A stretch of 64,000 bases of DNA from the NCBI GenBank assembly GCA_034359265.1, contig CP136893.1, forward strand, positions 42,853,501 to 42,917,500, given 5' to 3'. Made by a program: the position numbers and the translations under genes. Positions 9,451 through 19,001 of the stretch are shown in pieces. Every line of letters begins with the position of its first letter. Positions within the stretch are counted from its first letter, which is position 1. Source of the DNA: Canna indica. Lineage: Eukaryota; Streptophyta; Magnoliopsida; Zingiberales; Cannaceae. The notes beneath the pieces were generated by a model. It was not told where the DNA came from. It searched no databases and saw nothing but the letters and a program-made list of their open reading frames with translations.

Positions 9451-12222
9451 TGTAATATCCTAGATATTAATTATAATTTCCATTTATTGTGTGCGTTTGC
9501 CAGCCTAGCGGACTAGTTCGAGGTCGAGCCGAGTCGACTCATGGTCCGGTGCGAGCTTGCGAGCTCGGGTAAGTAGGAATATGAGTTATAGAAATTTTGC
9601 TTGCCTAGATAAATTTATTTAATTCTATGTTGTGTATGCATGATTGTTTAATTATGTTGCATGAGGATGTGCGTATGTTGGTTGTAATTTAGCATGGGAT
9701 TAGAATAGGATTAATTAAGTTAGCGGGTTCGGGTTCAGCTTGAGGCAGATGTGGATTTGATAAAGGATTTAGTGGAGTTAGGGTTGAGGAGGGAGTTTAA
9801 AACCCCCTCCCCTTGGCTTGCGGCTCCCCATTGGAGCCGCACAAGCAAGATGAAGAAGAGATGTCGCCAACCAGCAGCCAACCGCCCCTCTTCCTCATCT
9901 CCGGAGCCGCTGTCGCCCTCAAGAGCCAGCCATCGAGTCCTTCCCTTCTCCTTCCTCTCCTCCTTCCTTCCCTTTGGAGCCGAGCCGAGAGGAGCCGTCG
10001 AGCCAGCCCCTCTTTTTCCCTCTCTTCCTCTCTCTTCAAGCCGGCGGCTTAAGGAGGAGTCGATGCCCCCTCTTCCCCTTCTTCAGTCGAGCCGCCATCT
10101 TTTGAAGCCGATTTCGAGGGCCGTTGTTCGGGATTTCTCCTCTCATCATCCTTCCTATTCGGGTGAGTGGTTTTACCTCTCCTTTTCCGGGTTCTCTCGT
10201 GATCTTGAGCCAATTTGGGCATCTTCTTGTTTCTTGAGATTTTCGCCGAATCGTGAGTTTTGATCGCCGTGTTCTTGTGCCGATTTGTGTGAGGATGGCT
10301 CGGGATCCCCCCTTTGTGGCTCGGCAGCCCCAAATTTACCCTAGGGGTGCTCGGTCAAGGGAGAAGCAAGAGTGCCCTCAAGGTGTTCGATGAAATGCCC
10401 AAGTGAGCGATCTTGTTTATCTTGAGGTGTATAACTTGATTTGTTTGCCTAATTAGGTTCTTGAATTGTGGTCGCATGCCTTAGATTTAAATCTTTGATT
10501 TTGGATAGAAATCATGTTATAAGATTAAGATCTTGATATTGATGCCATGGAGGTTCTTGAAAAGGGGTTCTTGATTATGATGCTTGTTTCTTGATTAAGG
10601 TGTTGTTGATACTTGTTAATCTTGTGTAATAAGCATGAAATCTGTGAAATTTATCTTAAGATTAGTATTCTATTTTAATGATAATTAAGGATCAATTTTT
10701 TGTTAATTTTGGATTTATTTTCATGCTATGTTGAAAACTTAATGTTGCTGGAATTTCATGCTGAGATAATGAATCTGTTCTATTTTTTTAAATACATATT
10801 GTGGTGTGTATATATCTCTGAACATAGTCGTGTAACATATCGTTTCAACCAGAAAATATAGTTTGAAAACATAGGACATACTCTAGAGACCAGATTCTGG
10901 TTAGACACATTAGTTTCAGGTATAACAGTAAGCTAAAACAAAACCCTAATCTTGGCGATCTAAATTTTAATTGCATAATTAAAATTGAGCAAGGGGTCAC
11001 CATAATCTGTTTTAAACCAACGAACAAAGTTATGCATGAAATAAAAACCTCACGGGTTATGACATTATAGGTCTAGGAGTTGGAGTCGAGTATTGGAGTT
11101 TTGAGACGTTTTCAATAAGGACACCCCTAAGACATCGTAGGAGAGACTTGACTTAGGTCATGTTGTGTCATATCTTTATGAATGGCAGAGAGGCTCGTTG
11201 AGGAGCTGGATTGCGGGCTAGACCCGGGAGGTTGGATGGCTAATTCCCAACCTTTGGAACAAGTTCGGATGAGCAAATCCCGATTGTTCTGGTTTGGCCT
11301 CGTGGGATAAGTTCGGAGGACCTACCCGATTATCCCCGAGGTGGTTTTAAGGAATAAGTTCGGAGGGCCTATCCGATTATTCCTGTGATATCTTAAAGGG
11401 GTAAGTTCGGAGGGCCTACCCGATTACTCCTGTGATATCTTAATGGGGCAAGTTCGGATGGGTGATTCTCGATTGTCCCTTCGTGTCTCATGGAACAAGT
11501 TCGAAGGGCTTTCCCGATTGTTTCTGAGTTTCTTTATACTAGGATAAGTTCGGAGGGCCTTCCCGATTATCCTAGTATGTGTTGTTGCCTTAGGGCATGG
11601 TAGGCTTAGGCCTGTTGATCTTCACCGTTTGGGTGTTGGCTGCCTTCGGGCAGGTGGTGGCCAGATGACCTATTAGCTGGTCATTTCTTTGTGATATTTT
11701 TCTGCTTGAGTCAGGAGTTTTGCTTTATGCATCCTATTTATGATTGTTTTTTTGTGGGGGTTGGTAGAACCGCTCACTGAATTCTTTTGAACTCACCCGT
11801 TGTCGTTGTTTTGCTTTGCAGAGTCTGACTGATGAGGTGGGTTGGAGCACTTAGCGCGGCTGAAGGGCAGAGGAGCTACATTGATCTCAAAGCAATCCTA
11901 GTTACGAGTCGTAGTCGAGTTTTGGTAGTTAGTCATGCACTTATGTTTCAGTGTTTTAGAGTTGTAGTCCCTTGAGGGACATTCATGCTTTATTCAGATT
12001 TTATTTGTTAAAAGAACTGTTATTCTTTGGTTCGTTTATTTTTGCACTTCAACTATTTATTAAAAACTTTGTTTTTTTTGAAAATCTATTTTAGTTCTTT
12101 TCTATTAATAAAAGCTATTATTCTTCTGTTATCCTTATGAGTTGGCATGTGTATGGGTTAGGCTGCGGGGTATAGGCACATATACCCCGGTCGGTTACGT
12201 GACCCTGAGTTGGGGCGTGACA
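9451..12222 (+). repeat. solo LTR C (2772 bp), nested in LTR B
   Basis: Begins TGTAATATCC and ends GGGGCGTGACA. ATATT at 9446-9450 and at 12223-12227 is a perfect target duplication. It is an inverted relative of LTR A. A TTTAAAA promoter box at 9796-9802 and AATAAA at 12107-12112 fit U3 and the R/U5 border and give the plus orientation. The GC-rich leader at 9800-10330 produces overlapping open frames on both strands, none resembling a protein. Seven hairpins lie at 11256-11578. Confidence 0.93.
11256..11578 (+). repeat. array of seven covarying hairpins in solo LTR C
   Basis: Seven units of about 33-43 bases each have the core AAGTTCGG, a short loop around AGGGCCT, then CCGATT. The outer arms vary but pair: GGAACAA/TTGTTCT (11256-11290), GGGATAA/TTATCCC (11304-11336), AGGAATAA/TTATTCCT (11350-11384), GGGGTAA/TTACTCC (11398-11430), GGGGCAA/TTGTCCC (11445-11479), GGAACAA/TTGTTTC (11492-11524) and ATACTAGGATAA/TTATCCTAGTAT (11536-11578). 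The imperfect ones need only a G-U pair. The inner TCGG and CCGA lengthen the stem after a GT bulge. Confidence 0.85.
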
Positions 12223-12628
12223 ATATTCTTGTTGTGTCTATAAATATCCATATGTGGTTTAGATAGGTAGAAGATCGACTTTTGGTGGTAGCCAACCTCT
12301 TCAAGATAGGAAGTCAACCTCCTTTTAAGGAAGCTAAGCTCCTATTGTGGCAGCCGACCTCCACCCAAGAGAGAGAGAGAGTTTTGTGCTCAATCGAAAG
12401 TTTCGAGACAGCCGAGCTAGCTAGCACTCAAAATCCTAGTTCGTCGCATTCGTTCGTGTGCTAACTGTAGATGGTGTTCGTCGTTGGCATCACCTAGGAT
12501 CCAAAACAAGATCGTGATTTTGTATTCGTGGAGCAAAAGACGGAGCTTGGTTTTCTAAGGTATAATCGCTAAACCTGTATTGATTTAACCGAGATGCATG
12601 GATCCGCTTGGGTAAAGAATCGTAATAT

Positions 12629-13215
12629 ACCCTATTGAACACCAAGAGGGAGACCATTCTTCGGTATATTTACAACCCACAACTGCTCAGGTATTCCAAC
12701 AACGCAAGGAAGTAGAAAATCCCGCCTAATGCCAAAAAAAGTAAGAAGTGCGAGTTCCATCGCACCTACGGGCATACCAACGAGGAGTGCGTGGTACTCA
12801 AAGATCAGATCAAGTTCCTGATACGGGAAGGCCACCTCGATTGCAACATCGGTCGTAGGAGAAACCACAGCCGGGACCGGTAGGACTACAACTCCCAACG
12901 CCGAAGTTGGAGTAGGACGCCACCCCCGAGGACGTTGGGGGCAACTGAGATGGCAACAGAACTGGCCAGCAGAGTAGTAAAATTCGTAGGGTCATTGACC
13001 ACATAGTTGGAGGATTGGTGAGAGGAGGCGAGACGAGCTTAGCTAGAAAGAGGTCGCTCCAAGCCATCATGGCGATCGACGACACAACCCGCCCGCAAAG
13101 GCATCACCGCAAAACACCGATAATTTCATTCTATGAATCTGATTTCCAGGGAATTCATAAAAATCTACATGATACCAGGAAGCTGCTAAAAGCAAAAATT
13201 TTCAGAGAAATCTGA
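12629..13215 (+). pseudogene. Tat gag C-terminus and protease lead-in
   Basis: After LTR B the frame gives LLNTKRETILRYIYN, then a stop at 12712-12714, and then the zinc knuckle KKCEFHRTYGHTNEEC followed by LKDQIKFLIREGHL, a well-conserved end of Tat gag. Beyond it, 13015-13150 has ARKRSLQAIM, the lead-in to the protease, and then the sequence jumps to DTRKLLKAKIFREI, which belongs just before reverse transcriptase. Most of the protease and the linker are missing here; part of the linker lies at 13780-14130. Confidence 0.8.
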
Positions 13216-13760
13216 TTCAACACATGGCTAGCAAACGTCGTGATGGCTAAGAAAAGTTCAGGGAAATTTCGGATGTGTGCAGACTTCGCCGATTTGAACA
13301 AAGCCTGCCCAAAGGACTCCTACCCGCTCCCAAGTATGGACAAACTTGTCGATGGTTCCTTGGGGTACCAGTACATGAGTTTCATGGATGCATACTCAGG
13401 CTACAACCAGATCCGAATGCACCCCGAAGACGAGGAAAAAATGACATTCATCACAGAGCACACCAAATTTTGCTATATGGTGATGGCTTTTGGGCTATAC
13501 AACGCAGGTGCTACGTACCAGCACCCGACGAATAAAGTTTTCAAATAGCAAATCGGCCAGAATCTGGAGGTATATGTAGATGACATAGTCGCCAAAACAC
13601 CAGCCGCCGAAAACCACTACAAGGACCTCATCGAAATTTTCGACCAGCTCATACGCTACAACATCCATAAAAGTGTGCCGTCGGAGTCCACAACGGAAAA
13701 TTCCTCGGATTCATGCTTATGAATTGAGGAATTGATGCAAAATTTCGGTGTTCATCCCAA
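13216..13760 (+). pseudogene. Tat reverse transcriptase
   Basis: The frame gives TWLANVVMAKKSSGKFRMC, then DLNKACPKDSYPLP, FMDAYSGYNQIRM, and, after a stop at 13546-13548, the active-site box VYVDDIVAK (about 13570-13600). These are the fingers and palm of a Ty3/Gypsy RT, which copies element RNA into DNA. The start of the RNase H connection (GKFLGFML) follows with a frameshift near 13680, and the reading breaks off near 13745. It is not functional. Confidence 0.88.
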
Positions 13761-13779
13761 CCGACGCACTCAGTGTTCC

Positions 13780-14130
13780 ACATAGAACAACAACCAAATA
13801 TATCTCAATTGGACCCAAGAGGAGACGTCCAAGAGCCTCCCCAGCCCGCCGATGACCTGGAACCTATACAAATTGGGGTATCCCCCGAGCATGTGACATT
13901 TCATCGGAGCTCGCCTATCGGCTGAGCTCAAAACTCAACTAGGCACTCTGCTCTAAAACAACGCCGACCTATTTGCATGGACGCCCATCAACATGCCAGG
14001 GACATGCCCTAAAGTCATCTAACATAAGCTCGCCATCGACCCTCGGATCAAATCGGTGGCGCAAAAGAAAAGAAAGCTCGGAGTTGAGTGCCAGCAAGCG
14101 TCTCTGGAAGAGATCATGAAGCCGTTAAAA
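13780..14130 (+). pseudogene. misplaced protease-RT linker block
   Basis: Reading across frames gives DPRGDVQEP, then VTFIGARLSAELKTQLG, NNADLFAWTPINMPG, HKLAIDPRIKSVAQKKRK. In Tat polyproteins this block stands between protease and RT, so here it lies behind the RT it should precede. A local duplication or rearrangement followed by deletion of the RNase H region would explain the order. Stops and frame shifts occur throughout. Confidence 0.72.
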
Positions 14131-14140
14131 GAACCCTTCC

Positions 14141-14401
14141 ATGGAAAGGTACCTATACTTAGTCAATTCCTTAATGACTATCTTTGACGATTGTGTGATC
14201 CATCACATACCTCGGGAGGAGAACACCCTAGCCGACTTGTTATCTAAACTCTCCAGCACCAAGAAGCCTCAAAACAATAGGTCGGTCATCCAACAAGTCC
14301 TTAGTCAGCCAAGCATTCAGCCGACAGATACCTTAGTCGAAGTCCAAGTAGTCGAGCAGACAACCGACTGGAGGACCTTTTACGTAGCCTATCTCAGGTA
14401 A
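14141..14401 (+). pseudogene. Tat RNase H, C-terminal end
   Basis: The 86-codon frame has FDDCVIHHIPREENTLADLLSKLSS, the closing helix of the Tat RNase H (usually HIPRxENxxAD), followed by NNRSVIQQVL of the link to integrase. The catalytic front part of RNase H is absent at this locus; a related front part survives at 31683-32480. Confidence 0.75.
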
Positions 14402-14539
14402 GGAGAGGTGCTAGAGCACATCTTGATTCATAAAAAATTTCAAAGGATGACAAGCTACTACACCCCCTCGAAGACCAACTCTACAGAAAGGGATACTCCC
14501 AGCCACTACTCAAGTGCATCGTCCAATCCCAGACAAATA

Positions 14540-15580
14540 CCGTGATAACAGAAGTACATGAGGGCATTTGTGGCAATCACATCGAGGGAAGATCCCTAGC
14601 GGCCAAAACCCTTCGGGTCGGATACTTCTGACCAACCATGAAAACAAACTGCGGCTTGTACATCAAAAGGTGCGACAAGTGCAAAAATTCTCAGAAGTCT
14701 CATAGAAACACCCCGAGCCGTTACACAACTCAGAAACTAGCTGGCTGTTCTACAAGTGGGGGATCGATCTCCTTGGTCCTTTCCCTCTGGCCCCAGGACA
14801 AGTCAAATACTTGGTAGTAGCAACTGACTACTTCACCAAGTGGATAGAGACCGAACCATTGGCATTAGTTACAACCAAAAATATCAAGAAGTTCGTGTGG
14901 AGGAAGATCACTTGCAGATACGACATACCACATGAACTCGTTAGCGATAATGGAACACAATTTATGGATAAACAGTTCATGGAATTCTGCTTGGACCTCA
15001 ACATCCAACAACTTTTCTCCTCAGTGGAGCATCTGCAGATTAATGGCTTAGCCGAGGTGACCAACATCCTGACATGACTAAAAAAGAAACTTGAGAAAGT
15101 CGAGGGCCACTGGGCAGAAGAGCTACCCAAGGTGCTATGAGGTAACAATACAACCGCCCAATCATTCATTCAGGAAACTCCTTACAGGCTCATCTTCAGA
15201 GTGGAGGTCATGATCCCAGTTGAGATCACAGAGCCCAGCCTTTGGAGAACAACTTTCGATGAGCAAGGCAACTCGGAAGCCCAATAAGGTGAGCTTAATC
15301 TCGTCGAAGAAGAACAAGAGCTCACTACGGTAAGAGAAGAAGCGAAGAAGTTCATAATAGCTTGAAAATACAACAAATATGTCAGACCGAGGAATTTCAA
15401 GGAGGGAGATCTGGTGCCGAGAAAGCCCGTCGGGGTAGGAAAACTCGCCCCAAACTAAGAAGGTCCATACATGGTCAGAAAAGACTTAGGAAAGAGAGCC
15501 TACAGAATCCCCGAACTTTCTGGACAAGAACTTCCACGAACATGGAACGTGGCCTCCTTGCGGACCTACTACAGCTAAGC
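14540..15580 (+). pseudogene. Tat integrase
   Basis: In order: the HHCC zinc site (EVHEGICGNH... RCDKC, about 14550-14690), the core opening with DLLGPFPLAPG (around 14765), YFTKWIETEPLA, VSDNGTQF with the second catalytic aspartate (14940-14960), and VEHLQINGLAEVTN where the glutamate lies. The tail ends in AYRIPELSGQELPRTWNVAS and LRTYY, the hallmark of the Tat lineage. The longest intact frame is 14811-15077; frame changes and stops lie on both sides. Confidence 0.88.
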
Positions 15581-16019
15581 AATCCCCTTAAACTACAAGT
15601 GGTCGGTGCACTCTTTTTCCTTCACTGCGGTTTTTTCCCATATGGTTTTTCCTTTGAAGGTTTTAACGAGGCATAACCAGCGTAGGCCGAGCACCCTGCT
15701 CGGTGGGACTTGATCATGCACTATCATTTGACAATTATTCAATAATATTACTCTCCATGTTTTACACATCTCTTTGTGCCCAAATTATTCACAGCTATCT
15801 CAAAGCACGTGATGAAGGAATTCCAACGATCTCGCGATAGGAACATCGGCCCATGACGGTAACAACCTCCATCATGCACAACACATCTATCCTTCTCGAC
15901 CCCAGGTGCTCCCCACAAGCTAGGCTTGACCCCGAGCGTGGTCCTCGACCTCAGCGCAATTACCCGTGGCCCCAGTGCCCTTGAAGACTTCCTCAATCTC
16001 GGTGTTCTTGAAATTCTCC

Positions 16020-16250
16020 TCGGCCCTAAATGCGGCCTCTGGCTCTAAATGAGATCGGTTCGCTCTAAATGAGCACGACCCTAGACACAGTCCTGCCTTA
16101 TGCTCCCCATGAGCTCGACTTGACCCCAGGCACGGTCCTTGGCCCTAAATGTGGCCTCTGGCTCTAAATGAGACTGACTCGCTCTAAATAAGCATGACCC
16201 CAGGCGCACTCCCCGCGGCCCCGAGCATGGTCCTCGACCCTAACGTCATT
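16020..16250 (+). repeat. two degenerate copies of a ~119-bp unit
   Basis: CGGCCCTAAATGCGGCCTC (from 16022) and TGGCCCTAAATGTGGCCTC (from 16140) open two similar stretches, each with GGCTCTAAATGAGA and GCTCTAAATGAGC/AAGC variants. Shorter look-alikes (GAGCTTGGCTTGATCCCAAG) continue to about 16350. Confidence 0.65.
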
Positions 16251-17071
16251 ACTTCCGCCTCAGTGCCCTTAAAGACTCTAACGACCCCATGCGTGGTCCC
16301 GCCTTACGCGCTCCCTGCGAGCTTGGCTTGATCCCAAGCACGGTCCTCAGCCCCAGCACCATTACTTTCGGCCTCAGCGCCTGCACTTGCAACTCCAGAC
16401 TCGAAAGACTTCGAGGGAGATCGAATTTGAGGGCCCGTCAACCCTATAAGCGATTACCAAACAGGTAACCTCGGTCCCAAGTCTACCTTTGACAAGATCT
16501 GATCCCAACCTAAAGGTGGTCCGCAACCTTAATGACTACCGACTAGCTGACGTCGGCCAAATAAATGCCACTCTTCGACCCGACTAATTGCTGGTAATAC
16601 AACTTCGGCTAAGGCAAAACGACCCTAAGTGCCATACTTGGTTCCAAAGGAGTCAGTTGACCATGCGATGTCGACATTTTCCAACACTCAGCCGATGACG
16701 AGTAAAACACCACAAAGAGTATGCAAAAGCACCAAGATAGAAGCATCATAGAAAAATGAATATGCATTTACAAGTCCGCAAGGGGTAGATATACATTTAC
16801 AAGCCCGTAAGGGTCGAACATACACAAGCCAACAGGGTTCCAACTTCCAGAAACAAGGCAAGCACATGGTATCCTTCTCACCACCTAGTTGGGGGTGAAT
16901 CCACAACAATACATTGGCTACAGAACTTTACAGAGCTCTCTTGGTCGCATATTGCCGACCTAGCCCCTTCATCTTCTTCATAAGCCCTATGGTGTGAATC
17001 CACATTAACCCCTGATCTACTTACTGCCAACTCAAGGCCAACATCCTTCTTCCCCATCAAACCGATGATGT

Positions 17072-17840
17072 GACGAGAGACGAGTCTACACCAGCTCAAG
17101 GCCGACTTCAGCAAAAGACAAGGTCATGAAAACTCACCCAAGATGCCCGGGTGATGACAGGATGATGAATGAAATAACGAGATCATCGACGCGAATCCTC
17201 GGAGGGAGAATCATAGGAACGAAAATTCGCAGCACTACCCATTCCATGCTAGAACTTGAGAAGCAAGCAAAAAGGAGTGAGAGGGGGTATTTATAGACCC
17301 AAGAAATCACCTCATATCGACGATGCAAGAAACCTAGACAGACGAGAGATGAGTTTATACCCGCTCAAGGCCGACCTTAGCAAAAGACAAGGTCGGGAAA
17401 ACTCACCCAAGATGGCTGGGTGCTGAGAGGATGATGAACGAAACGACGAGATCGTCGGCACAGATCCTCGGAGCGAGAATCGAAGGAACGAAAATTCGCA
17501 GCACTACCCATTCCATGCTAGAACTTGAGAAGTAAGCAAAAAGGAGTGAGAGGGGGTATTTATAGACTTGAGAAATCACCTCAAACCGACGATGCGAGAA
17601 ACCTAGACAGATGAGAGATGAGTTTACATCCGCTCAAGGCCGACCTCAGCCACCCAAGATGGTAGGGGGTTGACAGGATGATGAACGAAATGACGAGACG
17701 ATCGACGCAAATCCTCAGAGCGAGAATTGGAGGAAAGAAAGTTCGCAGCACTTCCCATTCCATGCTAAAACTTGAGAAGCAAGGAAAAAGGAGCGAGAGG
17801 GGGTATTTAAAGATCCGAGAAAACACCTCAAATCTAATGG
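17072..17840. repeat. three tandem ~269-bp units with minus-strand TATA boxes
   Basis: Units start at about 17072, 17341 and 17611 with GACGAGAGAYGAGT-type openings followed by GCTCAAGGCCGAC. Each contains ATTCCATGCTAGAACTTGAG (the third with one change) and a run read on the minus strand as TATAAATACCCCC (TTTAAATACCCCC in the third). The third unit lacks about 30 bp. The TATA-like boxes point left, opposite to the element. Confidence 0.8.
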
Positions 17841-18167
17841 CTGTTGGCGACACTTCGTTAACGGAGCAAGCCCGCCAACTGGCAGTATGTACTCAAGTGC
17901 CTCGAACATGAACAAATCTCCTTGTCATAATTACCCCATGTCAGAATTAAATGCGGGGCAAGCGTTTACAAGCGGTGGGCACATGAAAAAGACATCATTT
18001 CCTCCCGCAACCACCACATTGAGCACAAAAATAGAAGAGTCACGATGCAACGAAACCGAACCCGCCCGCGGTCAGATACTCGGAACACATAAAGAGTTCA
18101 ACAGACAAACAGAAGTCGACACACCATTAGAGCTCCGAGCAAGCTCGGGGGGGGGGGGGGGTGTGTG

Positions 18168-18593
18168 TGTGGACTGGACCAGCTGTTTGAGCTTGGCCAG
18201 ACTAGGTTCGGATGTGTCCACACTCATGAACTAGAATCAAATCAAATCAACTACAACTTAGCCCGAGGGCTCCACCCGAACAAAGAAGGATATCAACATC
18301 CTTCGTTAATTACTAGAGATTCAACAATAATGAGTCCACCATCTTTGGGATAAACTTTGATCCATTTAGGCATATCCTGCGATATTTTAGGAGACATTAT
18401 CACCAAATATTTCGACATGCCTTATAAAACATATACGACACCCATCAAGTATACTCTTGATTTCAATTCCATACTTATCATCTGGGATTCTTTTTCATTT
18501 GAGCGTTAAAGAGTATTTTTGCAAGTTACCACTGGAGCCGTGCTGAATCAAGGAGATGCAGAGACTTGCATCACCCTCCGACTTCAAATAACA
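18168..18593 (+). repeat. 3' LTR of the Tat element
   Basis: Starts TGTGGACTGGACC after a poly-G/purine tract (GCTCGGGGGG..., 18144-18161) that would prime plus-strand synthesis, and ends TTCAAATAACA. A related LTR of nearly the same length (425 against 426 bp) lies inverted at 58720-59144. Its end is 409 bp upstream of the isomerase start codon. Confidence 0.85.
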
Positions 18594-18598
18594 AGAGC

Positions 18599-18616
18599 GA
18601 ATAATAATAATAATAA
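18599..18616 (+). repeat. (TAA)n microsatellite
   Basis: About six AAT/TAA units directly after the Tat 3' LTR. Confidence 0.85.
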
Positions 18617-18908
18617 GTTGTATACTCATGCATACAATATGAAAATTTGAAAAGATAAACGGGCAAAAATGGTGGATTCACCAACCTCGTCCTAACCTGG
18701 TCAAATCTGAGCAAAAGAGATCTGGCGATGCCATGCATAAAAAATAACAGCAAACAAAAAACTTTATTTTTATCACTTACTCACCATTGTCCTACCAAAA
18801 ACTGCACCAATCAAATCCTCGCCGTTGCAAAAATCCCAAAATCCTTCCTAATTAATCGCATGCACCACAACACTCCAAAACAAAACCCATCAGTTCACCA
18901 ACAACCAA

Positions 18909-18915
18909 ATATATA
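18909..18915 (+). promoter_or_regulatory. candidate TATA box of the isomerase gene
   Basis: AAATATATAGAC lies 87-93 bases before the start codon at 19002, a usual distance for a plant TATA box with a short leader. The leader is C-rich, as in many nuclear genes for plastid proteins. Inferred from position and motif only. Confidence 0.45.
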
Positions 18916-19001
18916 GACTTCACCTTCCCCATCCCAAATCCATCCCTCACCTCCACCATTCACTCCCTCAATCTTGCCCACTTCACTCCTTTCTTTCCCC
19001 C

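Larger units (their letters stand above)
8167..12628 (+). repeat. solo LTR B, itself split by solo LTR C
   Basis: The two outer parts (8167-9450 and 12228-12628, together about 1.68 kb) match, in reverse, the complete solo LTR at 33945-35587 along its whole length. Examples are TGTTAGTAGTGTG against TGTTAACCGTGTG at the start, and GAGATGCATGGATCCGCTTGGG against its 34-kb counterpart near the end. The last bases have decayed (ATA instead of CA). The flanks GACCT and ACCCT are a weak candidate target duplication. The gag frame resumes just after it. Confidence 0.8.
15600..18150 (+). other. long 3' untranslated region of the Tat element
   Basis: Starts with the GGTTTTAACGAGGCA motif (about 15660) found after integrase in Tat elements. 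No sense gene is present. Two zones of tandem repeats lie in it (16020-16250 and 17072-17840). Short minus-strand open frames occur, but none matches the antisense ORF seen at 59333. Confidence 0.6.
4032..18593 (+). mobile_element. Ty3/Gypsy Tat-type element, degenerate, host to nested solo LTRs
   Basis: The element has two related LTRs (4032-4388 and 18168-18593), a TGGCGCCC primer site right after the first, gag and pol pieces in between, and a poly-purine tract before the second LTR. The pol has the Tat signatures: a CxxH-type gag knuckle, YVDDIVAKT in RT, and an integrase ending in LPRTWNVASLRTYY. Between integrase and 3' LTR lies about 2.5 kb of non-coding, repeat-rich sequence, as in Tat elements. 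Solo LTRs A (5164-7831) and B (8167-12628, with C inside) are later insertions; without them the element is about 7.4 kb. Stops, frameshifts and a misplaced block show it is dead. No target duplication is recognisable. Confidence 0.88.

Noticed and set aside
9751..10333. Overlapping open frames on both strands
   Set aside because: They lie in the GC-rich leader of solo LTR C, have low-complexity Ser/Pro/Arg text, and the equivalent region of LTR A (6996-7433) does not keep the frame.
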